DNA of 64,000 nt, taken from contig CAZTOU010000009.1 of the NCBI GenBank assembly GCA_964615365.1, positions 62,001 to 126,000 of the forward strand, read 5' to 3'. Source of the DNA: CAVXZE01 sp964615365. Lineage in GTDB: Bacteria; Myxococcota_A; UBA9160; UBA6930. Shown in pieces: positions 40,691 to 49,126 of this stretch (position 1 is the first letter of the stretch; each line of letters begins with the position of its first letter). The notes under the pieces are model-generated. The model saw only the letters and a list, made by a program, of their open reading frames with translations, searched no databases and had not been told where the DNA came from. The translations under genes were made by a program, and so were the position numbers.

Positions 40691-41440
40691 ATGAGCATCG
40701 CACTCGGACTCGACATCGGCGGATCGGGAATCAAAGGGGCTCTCGTTGACCCGGCCAGCGGGGAGCTGGCCTCGGAGCGCAAACGGGTCCCGACACCGGA
40801 GTCCCTGGAACCCGACGAGGTGCTGGCTGCCGCCGTCGAGCTCGTGAGCCAGTTCGAGGGAAGCGGCCCCTTGGGCATCGGCTTCCCGGCGGTGGTGCAG
40901 GAGGGCACGCCAACGACGCCCTTCTCCGCCCACCAGATCGAATCCTGGGTGGGAGTGCCCGTTGCCAGGCGCATCGAAGAGCAAACGAAGAGGTCCACCC
41001 TGGTGCTCAACGACGCCGATGCGGCGGGTATCGCGGAGATGCGCCTGGGCAGTGGCCGCGGGCAGCGCGGCCTGGTGATGATCCTGACCCTGGGCACGGG
41101 AATCGGCAGTGCCATGTTCATCGACGGGACCCTGGTCCCCAACACCGAACTCGGACACCTGTACCTGCGCAACCAGAGCAAGGTGGCCGAGCAGCGCGCC
41201 GCGTCCCGGGTCCGCGAGCGAGACAAGCTCAAGTGGCCCGCCTACGCGAAGCGACTCAACGAGTACCTGGTCCACCTCGAGCGCCTCTTCTCGCCACGGC
41301 TGTTCATCCTCGGGGGCGGAGTAAGCCGCAAGGCCGAGAAGTTCGTGCCCCGGCTGAAGGTCCGCGCAGAGGTGGTGCCCGCCGCCCTACGCAACAACGC
41401 CGGCATCATCGGCGCCGCAATCGCCGCGGCCGAGCAGTAG
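40691..41440 (+). CDS. ppgK: polyphosphate glucokinase (ROK family)
   Basis: 249 residues. The ROK phosphate-binding loop LGLDIGGSGIKGALVD is at the N-terminus, the catalytic Asp is in LNDADAAGIAEM, and LTLGTGIGSAMF is the second phosphate loop. The C-terminal block (LKWPAYAKRLNEYLVHLE and LFILGGGVSRKAEKFVP) is specific to PpgK rather than ATP-only ROK kinases. It phosphorylates glucose with inorganic polyphosphate (and often ATP). With glycogen phosphorylase at 45 kb it could recover free glucose left from glycogen breakdown. Divergent from the sulfatase-fold gene; weak ribosome-binding site. Confidence 0.9.
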   Translation: MSIALGLDIGGSGIKGALVDPASGELASERKRVPTPESLEPDEVLAAAVELVSQFEGSGPLGIGFPAVVQEGTPTTPFSAHQIESWVGVPVARRIEEQTKRSTLVLNDADAAGIAEMRLGSGRGQRGLVMILTLGTGIGSAMFIDGTLVPNTELGHLYLRNQSKVAEQRAASRVRERDKLKWPAYAKRLNEYLVHLERLFSPRLFILGGGVSRKAEKFVPRLKVRAEVVPAALRNNAGIIGAAIAAAEQ

Positions 41441-41468
41441 CTGGCCGAGGCCCAGCCGTCTCTTCTTC

Positions 41469-42908
41469 CTACATCCCCGAATCGAATACCACGGTCTGTC
41501 CATGTCTGACTACGATGCCTTCGCCCACCGGCAACGGCTCGGTCATGCCTTCCTGCAAGACGTAGAGGTCATAGGCGCCCGGCGGCACGGGGAAATTCTT
41601 CCACAAGGGCCAGTCATTGTCCCAGCGGCGGCGCACCTCGAGGATGGTCTTGCCCGAGCCAGCGGGGTGCAGGTCCCAGCCGGTCACTCCGGGCGCCTCC
41701 ACGAGGGCGATCCCCGAGTCCATGGTGACCACCGTCTCCCTGCCGTCTGACACCTCGATGTCCTTGGCCACCGGAGCGGGGAAGTCGGAGCGGCCCAGGA
41801 CGAAGACCAGAGTGTAGGTCCCGGCCGGGACCGGCTTGGGTCTGTAGAGGTAGTAATCGTTGCCCTTGGCATGGAGGGTGACGAAATCCTTGCCGGTGGC
41901 CTGGTCGATCAGCCCCACGGCCACGATCCCTTCGTTCAAGCCCTCGGCCATGTTGATCACCACTGCACCCAGATTGATTCTCGTGGTCTCGCCCCCGATC
42001 ACCTCCACCTCGCCGATCGGCGCTTCGGAGGCCGGCTGGTAATTGGTGTTGGCAAAGGCGAGGACCACCTTGTACTTGCCCGCCATCAGGGGATGGCTGG
42101 CGCTGGCGGCGGGCTCGGCCTTCTTCAGGAGCTTGCCGTCCGCGGAGCGGATGATTCTGATCTCGGCCAGGCTGATCACCGCGCTCTGGGGCATGGTGAT
42201 CTCGAGCTTTCCCAAGCGGGACTTCGTGGCCACCTTGGTGGTCTTGGCCTGCTTCACCTTGACCACCACGTCCTCTTTCACCGTATCCAGCGCGGCCAGG
42301 AGGCTCCTGGCATCGCCGGCCGGGAAGTACCGGCCATCGCCGGCCTTCGCCAGGCACTCGAGCTGCTCGGTGGCCTCGTCACCCACGCCGAAGCCCACGA
42401 CGTGCAGCACGAACTTGATGCCCGCCGCTTTCAGATTCTTCACCACTCCGCATGGGTCGTCGTGGCAGGTCTCGATGCCGTCGGAGACCAGCACGATCGT
42501 GGTCTCGTTCTCATTCTGCTTGAGCGTGTCGGCCACCATCTTCACCGAGGCGGCGAGGGGTGTCTTGCCCTTGGGAGTGAGCGTCTCGACCTTCGCGATC
42601 AACCCCTGGCGGTTGTCGCTGCCCGAGGGGAGCAGGATCTCGATGTCCTCACAATCACCCTTGCGGCGGTGTCCATAGGCGGCCAGGCCTGCCTTTACCT
42701 CTGCGGGCAAGGCCGGAACGGCCTGGGCCATGACATCCCTGGCGACCTCGATCTTCGTCTGGCTGCCGGCCGGGCCCCACATGCTGCCCGAGGCGTCGAG
42801 GATGAACATCACCTCCGGAAGGTTGGAGGCAGCCCCACCGGATGCGGGCCACAAGAGCCCGCCCAGGAGCACGGCGAGGAATCCGAATCCGATCTGCCTG
42901 GCGATCAT
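41469..42908 (-). CDS. secreted von Willebrand factor A domain protein
   Basis: 479 residues. Signal peptide cleaved after about residue 27 (PASGGAA). A VWA domain occupies residues ~30-205 with an intact MIDAS: D38-A-S40-G-S42, a Thr in GKTPLAAS and Asp in LVSDGIETC, so it should bind a divalent cation. After it come about three beta-sandwich-like repeats (residues ~210-479; motifs such as LGKLEITMP, KYKVVLAFANT, GTYTLVFVLGR, GAYDLYVLQEG). The product is periplasmic or released; ligand unknown. Divergent from the lectin-like secreted protein across a 439-nt gap. Confidence 0.85.
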   Translation of the reverse strand: MIARQIGFGFLAVLLGGLLWPASGGAASNLPEVMFILDASGSMWGPAGSQTKIEVARDVMAQAVPALPAEVKAGLAAYGHRRKGDCEDIEILLPSGSDNRQGLIAKVETLTPKGKTPLAASVKMVADTLKQNENETTIVLVSDGIETCHDDPCGVVKNLKAAGIKFVLHVVGFGVGDEATEQLECLAKAGDGRYFPAGDARSLLAALDTVKEDVVVKVKQAKTTKVATKSRLGKLEITMPQSAVISLAEIRIIRSADGKLLKKAEPAASASHPLMAGKYKVVLAFANTNYQPASEAPIGEVEVIGGETTRINLGAVVINMAEGLNEGIVAVGLIDQATGKDFVTLHAKGNDYYLYRPKPVPAGTYTLVFVLGRSDFPAPVAKDIEVSDGRETVVTMDSGIALVEAPGVTGWDLHPAGSGKTILEVRRRWDNDWPLWKNFPVPPGAYDLYVLQEGMTEPLPVGEGIVVRHGQTVVFDSGM

Positions 42909-43347
42909 GGTTTCTCCTTCGAGGGAATGGCCAGGAACTCCCCGTCCCCAGTGCGTTCCATCATCACAGCAGTTTCGGCTACAAGCCCGGGGTACCTGAG
43001 TACTCCCGTCGTGAAGACCGAGCCGGAGTATCGGGTTGGGCCCGGGACCCGCCGGAGTCGGGAAAGGGGCGGCTGCATCCGCTCGCTCTCGACTCGTCGG
43101 AACTGCATCGACCTAGGGATATCGACTCAGACTCGCAGCGGGAGTTGACTCGTTGCGGGTTCGGGCTTAATACCGCCTCTCCCTGCTTCTCCCCAATGGG
43201 ATCATTCCGAGGGGGGTCTTCATCTTTGCACGTGAGAGCTGGCGTCGCTTATCGCTGTACGCGCCACCAGGCGGCGGTTAGGATGAGTCAGGGGAGAAGG
43301 CCGAGCCCAGGCGCTGGCTGCCACGGCGAAGCCAAGGGGAGGGTCAC
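42909..43347. other. 439-nt intergenic region between divergent secreted-protein genes
   Basis: No open frame here looks coding and no RNA gene or repeat is evident. A rightward sigma70-like pair, TTGACT (43145-43150), 17 nt, TAATAC (43168-43173), could serve the gene at 43348 with a ~170-nt leader. GC is lower than in the surrounding genes. Confidence 0.4.
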
Positions 43348-44583
43348 ATGCGCAGAGCCACCCAGCACCTCGGATTCTCACGCCGTTCCGTCTTCCTCCT
43401 CCTGTCCGCCACTCTCTTCTCGGGCCTCGCCGCCGGCTCCGCAAGCGGTCAGATCTTTCTCGAGGACAATTTTCCCGGCCATGCCGAGGACCCCGACTGG
43501 GACTACTCGTGGAATGTCGGGATCGGAACGACCACCTTCGACGCGACCAGCCCTGGCTTCGCCCACCTGAATCTCGCCGGCCCCTGGTCCGCTCCGCCCC
43601 CTCAGTACCAGAACGCCGAGATCATCCGGTACTCGGTTCCGGCCTACTACAACTTCGAGGTGCGGCTTCGCAACAACAACAACAACGGCTGGGATGCGCC
43701 CGGCGCTCCGGGCACTCCGGACCCCACCTACGGGCTTGGCTCCCGGGGCTGGGGCCTCTGGGACAGCAACATCTCCTCCATTCAGGAGGTGATCTGGTTC
43801 ACGAGCATCTCACCGGAGTCCTCGCCGCCCTTTGCCGGAACCCGCGTCGTCGTCGCGCACGGAGGCCTGCCCGTGGTCTGGCAGGATCTGGGGATCGATC
43901 TGACCGAGTGGCACACCTACCGCGTCCAGTGGCGGGAGGACTACATCGGGATATTCATCGACGACATGGTCACTCCCATCGCCGAGGTCACCGATCCCGG
44001 AAGCATTCCGAGCGTGGGTCTCAACTTCACGACCTGGATCGACAACTACGTCGTCACCGGAGAACTCACCGACCCGACGTACGGCTACCTCGACGTGCCG
44101 GCCATGGATCAGTACATCGACGTCGACTACGTGAAGATCTACCGCTTCGCTTGCAGCAATGGGGTCGACGACGATGGCGACGGTCTTGCCGACCACCCGA
44201 ACGACCCCGGTTGCGCCGATCCAGCCAGCGACATCGAGAACCCCCAGTGCCAGGACGGGATCAACAACGACCCGGGACAGGATCCGGATCCCGGTTTGAT
44301 CGACTTCGACGGCGGACAGTCGATCTGGGGCGCGTGCACCGGCCAGCAGGGAGGGTGCCCCGCCAACGTGAGTGATCCCGAAGGAGACGGCGTCGCGAAC
44401 CCGGACCCCCAGTGCGTTGACAAGCCGTGGAAGAACAACGAGAACGCGTGGACCTGCGGCCTGGGCTCCGAGCTGGCCTTGCTCCTGCCCCCTCTGATCT
44501 GGCTCTCCGTGAGGCGCAGACGCCACGCTCGACCGCTCGATGCCGAGGTCAGTCGACGGCGAGGCCGAGTAGCCGCTCGATGA
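43348..44583 (+). CDS. secreted GH16/concanavalin A-like domain protein with Asp repeats and CTERM-like tail
   Basis: 411 residues. Signal peptide ends near residue 37 (SASGQ). Residues ~40-265 form a jelly-roll domain like GH16 and laminarinase-type lectins (EWHTYRVQWREDYIGIFIDD and IDVDYVKIYRF), but the GH16 catalytic E-x-D-x-x-E is not visible. A carbohydrate-binding role is therefore more likely than catalysis. A run of five Asn (five AAC codons, 43672-43686) lies in one loop. From residue 269 come Asp-rich units (CSNGVDDDGDGLADHP), then C370-G, a hydrophobic LLLPPLIWL helix and Arg-rich end, matching the tail of the 724-residue protein at 22-24 kb. Confidence 0.8.
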   Translation: MRRATQHLGFSRRSVFLLLSATLFSGLAAGSASGQIFLEDNFPGHAEDPDWDYSWNVGIGTTTFDATSPGFAHLNLAGPWSAPPPQYQNAEIIRYSVPAYYNFEVRLRNNNNNGWDAPGAPGTPDPTYGLGSRGWGLWDSNISSIQEVIWFTSISPESSPPFAGTRVVVAHGGLPVVWQDLGIDLTEWHTYRVQWREDYIGIFIDDMVTPIAEVTDPGSIPSVGLNFTTWIDNYVVTGELTDPTYGYLDVPAMDQYIDVDYVKIYRFACSNGVDDDGDGLADHPNDPGCADPASDIENPQCQDGINNDPGQDPDPGLIDFDGGQSIWGACTGQQGGCPANVSDPEGDGVANPDPQCVDKPWKNNENAWTCGLGSELALLLPPLIWLSVRRRRHARPLDAEVSRRRGRVAAR

Positions 44584-45163
44584 CGGCACCGCCCAGCCAG
44601 GAGCCGATGGCGAGCAGGCCGAGCGCCGAGAGGCGGAGGAAGGTCGAGGCGTCGAAGGGCCAGGTGCTCGCTCTCTCGGTTCGGGCCTCCAGCGCGAGCA
44701 ATCCCGGCAGCCGGGCGGCGGCATCGACGGCGCCCGGTCCATCGCCGAGCACCTCGCCGCGCTCCTTCTGGATCGCCGAGCGCAGCAGCGAGAGCTCGCG
44801 TCGTTTCTCCGCATCGAGGCGCCGGTGCACGGCTCTCAACGATTGGAGCATCACGATGGCCCCGACGCTCAGCGTGCCGATCAAGATGAAGACGTGCGTC
44901 CAGAGGAAGCCGAAGCGGAGAAACAGAAGCGACGCGATCGAGCTCCCCAGCAGCCAGTACAGCGCGGAGCGGAGCCCCCTGCGCGCGTAGGGCGCGAGGG
45001 GACGGAGATCGAGGAGATCGACTCGGATCTCCCGGGTGACCCTCTCGTCGAGCCGCGCCTGGAGCGCGATTCCGGTGTAGGCGAGGCGACCCATCAGGGC
45101 GAAGATGCCGAGGATGAGCCAGAGATACGAGAACGGAAGCCTGTCGGTGAGCCCGCGCTCCAT
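44549..45163 (-). CDS. hypothetical integral membrane protein
   Basis: 204 residues with four probable membrane helices: residues ~10-30 (FSYLWLILGIFALMGRLAY), ~68-85, ~86-107 (HVFILIGTLSVGAIVML) and ~172-192 (LRLSALGLLAIGSWLGGAVI). A charged helical region of ~60 residues lies between the third and fourth. No known family is recognised. The 3' end overlaps the convergent lectin-like gene by 35 nt; 137 nt upstream is the divergent glycogen phosphorylase gene. Confidence 0.65.
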   Translation of the reverse strand: MERGLTDRLPFSYLWLILGIFALMGRLAYTGIALQARLDERVTREIRVDLLDLRPLAPYARRGLRSALYWLLGSSIASLLFLRFGFLWTHVFILIGTLSVGAIVMLQSLRAVHRRLDAEKRRELSLLRSAIQKERGEVLGDGPGAVDAAARLPGLLALEARTERASTWPFDASTFLRLSALGLLAIGSWLGGAVIERLLGLAVD

Positions 45164-45300
45164 CTCCCCGCCCTGCTCCTTCGGTTAGGAGGCGAATAGT
45201 GGCGTCGCCAGCCTCTCCCCGGCCACCAGGAGCCGTTGCTATCTCAATACTGTGTGATCTATGCTTTCGCCAACGACGAGATCTCCTGGCCGTCCCCGGA

Positions 45301-47799
45301 ATGAACGAGAACCCCCACTCCAATTACCGCACCGCGACGGATGCCGAGTCCATCCGGCGGTCGTTCCTCGACAATCTCTACTTCGTTCAGGCTCGGTTTG
45401 CCGAGGTGGCGTCAAAGAACGACTTCTATCTGGCCTTGGCATGGACCGTGCGCGATCGGCTCTTGCGAAATTGGATCGATACGGCGAGCACCTACTATCG
45501 ACAGGCGAGCCGAAGTGTCTGCTACCTGTCCGCCGAATACCTTCCCGGTCCTCATCTGCGAAATGCCCTGTCGAGCTTGGGGATCGAGCCGCCGATGCGT
45601 CGGGCCCTGGCGGGCCTCGGCCTGGACCTCGACGAGATTGCGGCGCTGGAGCCGGAGCCCGGTCTCGGCAATGGCGGTCTGGGCCGCCTGGCGGCGTGCT
45701 ACCTGGATTCTCTCGCCACACTGCAGGTCCCCGCCATCGGCTACGGGATCCGCTACGAGTTCGGCATCTTCGAACAGGCGATCAGGGGAAACCGCCAGGT
45801 GGAGCTCGCCGACAAGTGGCTGCGCTCCGGGAATCCCTGGGAGATCCCGCGTCCGGAGATCAGCTTCGAGGTCGGGTTCGGAGGAAGGACCGAGCACTAC
45901 AAAGACGGCTCGGGACGGTTCCGAGTACGATGGCAGCCCCAGCGTCTGGTCAGAGGCGTCGCCTTCGATACGCCAATTCCCGGCTTCCGCGTTCCCACCG
46001 TCAATCTGCTCAGACTGTGGAGCGCCCAGGCTTGTGAGTCGTTCGACATCGAGGCGTTCAATGTGGGCGACTACGAGCGCGCCGTCGAAGAGAAGATCGC
46101 CTCGGAGACCATCAGCAAGGTGCTCTACCCCAACGACGAGCCGGCGCAGGGCAAGCGCCTGCGCCTGGAGCAGCAGTACTTCTTCTGTTCCTGCGCGATG
46201 CAGGACACCCTCCGCCTGCTCCTGCAACAGAACGACTCCCTGGATCTGCTTCCAGAGAAGTTCGCGGTCCAGCTCAATGACACCCATCCAGCCATCGCCA
46301 TTGCGGAGCTGATGCGCCTCCTCGTCGACGTCCACGGATTGGAGTGGGACACCGCATGGAAGCTGGTTCGCGAGACCTTCGCCTATACGAATCACACCCT
46401 GCTCCCAGAGGCGCTCGAGACATGGTCGGTGGACCTGATTGGCGCGGTGTTGCCCAGGCATCTCGAGATCATCTACGAGATCAACCACCGCTTTTTGGAA
46501 GGGGTCCGTGCGCTCTTCCCGGACGATGGTGCGCTATTGGCCCGCCTGTCACTCATCGACGAGGGGCACGGTCGCAGTGTGCGCATGGCCCATCTGGCGT
46601 GTGTCGCGAGCCATCGCATCAATGGCGTAGCGGAGCTGCACAGCCGCCTGCTGGCGGAGCGGGTGCTCACCGATTTCCACGCCTTGGAGCCGCAGCGCTT
46701 CACCAACGTGACGAACGGCGTGACCCCGCGCCGGTTCCTGATTCTCGCGAACCCGCAGTTGACCTCCCTGATCAACGATTCGATAGGCGACGGCTGGACG
46801 AGAGATCTGGAATGCCTGCGGGAGCTCGAAGACTGGGCAGACAAACCGGATTTCTTCGATGCCTGGCGCGAAGTCAAGCTTCACAACAAACGCACGCTGG
46901 CGCAGACCATCCGCAGGACCTCGGGGGTCGATGCCGAGCCGGAGAGCCTGTTCGACATCCAGGCCAAACGCTTCCACGAGTACAAACGCCAACAACTGAA
47001 CATCTTGTTCGTCATCAGCCGCTATCTGGACCTCAAACGCGGCTCGGGTCACGATGCGCCGTCGCGCACCTGGGTGTTCGCTGGCAAGGCCGCCCCCGGA
47101 TATCGCCTCGCCAGGCTCATCATCGAGCTGATCCAAGGCGTCGCCCAGGTGGTGAACGGAGACCCCGAGGTTCACGACCGGATGCGTGTGGGCTTCCTGC
47201 CCAACTTCAACGTCAGCAGTGCCGAGCGGATCTATCCAGCCGCCGATCTTTCCGAGCAGATCTCGACCGCGGGTATGGAGGCCTCTGGAACGGGGAACAT
47301 GAAGTTCGCTCTCAACGGCGCCTTGACCATCGGGACGCTGGACGGAGCCAACATCGAGATTCGCCAGCGCGTGGGCGCCGACAACTTCTTTCTTTTTGGC
47401 CTCACCGAATCCGAAGTCGAGGAGCGCCGCGCCAGCCGCTACCGGCCGCGCGAGTGCTATCTCGCAGATCCCCAGCTTTCCACAGCCATCGATGCCGTCG
47501 ACGAAGGGCTCTTCTCCGAAGGCGACGCCAACCGGTTCCGCCCCCTGGTCGACTCCCTGCTGGAGCATGACCATTTCCTGGTCCTGGCGGATTTCGCCGC
47601 GTATCGGGAGTGCCAGGAGAGAGTGGATCTGACCTGGAAGGACGCCACCGCATGGACGAGGGCGTCCATTTTGAACACCGCCCGCAGCGGATGGTTCTCA
47701 TCGGACCGAGCCGTCGCGGAGTACTGCGAGCACATCTGGCGGGTCTCACCGGTGCCGGTCGAGCGGGATTCGGAGGTTGGCCCCGATGCTGCCCGGTAG
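45301..47799 (+). CDS. glgP: glycogen/starch/alpha-glucan phosphorylase
   Basis: 832 residues, the usual length for GlgP. Family blocks: GLGNGGLGRLAACYLDSLAT, YGIRYEFGIFEQAI, QLNDTHPAIAIAELMR, FTNVTNGVTPRRFL, FDIQAKRFHEYKRQ and the PLP-lysine segment ASGTGNMKFALNGALT. It releases glucose-1-phosphate from alpha-1,4-glucan with PLP and phosphate. ATG 45301 is chosen because NYRTATDAESIRRSF is the family N-terminus; no clear ribosome-binding site precedes it. Other glg genes are not in the window. Third-position GC looks slightly lower than in neighbours. Confidence 0.96.
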   Translation: MNENPHSNYRTATDAESIRRSFLDNLYFVQARFAEVASKNDFYLALAWTVRDRLLRNWIDTASTYYRQASRSVCYLSAEYLPGPHLRNALSSLGIEPPMRRALAGLGLDLDEIAALEPEPGLGNGGLGRLAACYLDSLATLQVPAIGYGIRYEFGIFEQAIRGNRQVELADKWLRSGNPWEIPRPEISFEVGFGGRTEHYKDGSGRFRVRWQPQRLVRGVAFDTPIPGFRVPTVNLLRLWSAQACESFDIEAFNVGDYERAVEEKIASETISKVLYPNDEPAQGKRLRLEQQYFFCSCAMQDTLRLLLQQNDSLDLLPEKFAVQLNDTHPAIAIAELMRLLVDVHGLEWDTAWKLVRETFAYTNHTLLPEALETWSVDLIGAVLPRHLEIIYEINHRFLEGVRALFPDDGALLARLSLIDEGHGRSVRMAHLACVASHRINGVAELHSRLLAERVLTDFHALEPQRFTNVTNGVTPRRFLILANPQLTSLINDSIGDGWTRDLECLRELEDWADKPDFFDAWREVKLHNKRTLAQTIRRTSGVDAEPESLFDIQAKRFHEYKRQQLNILFVISRYLDLKRGSGHDAPSRTWVFAGKAAPGYRLARLIIELIQGVAQVVNGDPEVHDRMRVGFLPNFNVSSAERIYPAADLSEQISTAGMEASGTGNMKFALNGALTIGTLDGANIEIRQRVGADNFFLFGLTESEVEERRASRYRPRECYLADPQLSTAIDAVDEGLFSEGDANRFRPLVDSLLEHDHFLVLADFAAYRECQERVDLTWKDATAWTRASILNTARSGWFSSDRAVAEYCEHIWRVSPVPVERDSEVGPDAAR

Positions 47800-47800
47800 A

Positions 47801-49126
47801 TCACGGCTCGGAAGCGAACAGCAGCGTCGCCAGTCTCTCCCCGACCCACTCTCCCGCCACCCGGTTCCCGAGGTCGCTCAGGTGGGTGTCGACGATCCGG
47901 TAGTGCTCGCTTCCGCCCCGGAGCAACTCCGTGGTGTCGAGGACCGGCGATCCTTCCACGTTGTCCTCGATCCAGCGGCGAAGGCGCTCGAGATCATGTC
48001 CCTCGGCGACGAGGTCGCGGCCCAGGAGTCGGCGGAGATCCTCGTCGACCAGGATCCGATCCGGAAAGACGACGAGGACGAAGGGAGCTTCGAGCCGGCG
48101 CGCCGCCTCCGAGAGGCCGCGGAGCGCCTGTGACATCACCCCCGTCGCCGCCGGGGATGCCCCCGCGGAGTCGTTCGCGTCGAGTCGCCGCTCCACCAGG
48201 GACCGGAGCGCATCTCCGATCTCGGTGAGCTTCTCCCCCTCGGTCCGGCAGGGCCCCTCGCGGCGAAGCGTCTGCTCGCGGGCGCCGCGGTCGAGGCGGC
48301 TGGTGCGGGAGAGAAAGAGCGCGTAGCGAAAGGCCCGGGAGTTCAGGGGGTGAAGGAGCCGCAGGAGTCGCGACTCGGGAAAGCGGAAGTTGATCCCGGA
48401 GACCACGCGGCGCTCGGTTCCAGGTAGGTTGTCGGTGAAGTCGTTCTCGAGGAAGAGGCCGTAGACGACGGCGTCGAAGCCGTAGCCCTCGGCCGCCAGG
48501 TGCTCGAGGAGGTTCCGGGCATCCACCGGCCCGTAGCCACCGACTCCGGCGTTCATCGCCTCGACCGGAGCCCCGATCCGCTCCGACAGCCGCCCCGCCG
48601 CCACCTCCGGATAGTTGCAGCCGGGGGAGCTGCCGCTCCCCTCGGTGTAGGAGTCCCCGAGGAAGAGGATGCGCAGGCGGTCCGCGCGCTTCGCGTAGGG
48701 CGAAGCGGTTCGAAAGCCGTACGGGGACCCGGCGTGGGCCTTCTTCACCCACACCCACTGGCCGGAGTCGGACTGGAGCTCCCGGTAGGGACCCCCGAGA
48801 TGGGAAGACGCGCCTCGCGACACCAGCGTCGCATCGGCGGCGAAGAGCAGGAGCTCCAGGAGCAGGAAGGAGGCGATCAGCCCTCGGATGGCGCCCGCGG
48901 GCGGGATCGGCTTCCGGCGAAGCATCTCGGCGACGAACAGCGCGGCGATCGCCGCGAAGACGGCCAGCGACGCGGCCGAGAGCCACTCGTACTCCGCGCG
49001 TCCCTCGTTGAAGAGCCCCAGCGGAAGCGCCCCGGTCTGATCCTGTATCCAGATCGCCACCAGGACCGCGACCGCCCAGAGGAGAAAGGCGATGCGCACC
49101 ACCGGGGCCATTCGTATCACCGTCAA
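47801..49126 (-). CDS. membrane-anchored SGNH/GDSL hydrolase
   Basis: 441 residues. Three N-terminal hydrophobic segments (residues ~9-25, ~50-68, ~83-100) precede an SGNH hydrolase domain (~150-440), expected on the periplasmic side. Block I is LFLGDSYTEGSGS with the nucleophile Ser, block II NAGVGGYGPVDA, block III FLENDFTDN, block V DTHLSDLGN with the catalytic Asp and His. Such proteins remove or transfer acyl groups on polysaccharides or lipids. TTG 49126 overlaps the histidine-kinase stop (TTGA); ATG 49111 is an equally possible start. It is the last gene of the two-component operon, possibly linked to an envelope-stress response. Confidence 0.85.
   Translation of the reverse strand: MTVIRMAPVVRIAFLLWAVAVLVAIWIQDQTGALPLGLFNEGRAEYEWLSAASLAVFAAIAALFVAEMLRRKPIPPAGAIRGLIASFLLLELLLFAADATLVSRGASSHLGGPYRELQSDSGQWVWVKKAHAGSPYGFRTASPYAKRADRLRILFLGDSYTEGSGSSPGCNYPEVAAGRLSERIGAPVEAMNAGVGGYGPVDARNLLEHLAAEGYGFDAVVYGLFLENDFTDNLPGTERRVVSGINFRFPESRLLRLLHPLNSRAFRYALFLSRTSRLDRGAREQTLRREGPCRTEGEKLTEIGDALRSLVERRLDANDSAGASPAATGVMSQALRGLSEAARRLEAPFVLVVFPDRILVDEDLRRLLGRDLVAEGHDLERLRRWIEDNVEGSPVLDTTELLRGGSEHYRIVDTHLSDLGNRVAGEWVGERLATLLFASEP

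Noticed and set aside
43672..43686. Five AAC triplets as a microsatellite or phase-variable tract
   Set aside because: In-frame Asn codons in a loop of a secreted protein; changes would keep frame and the tract is short.
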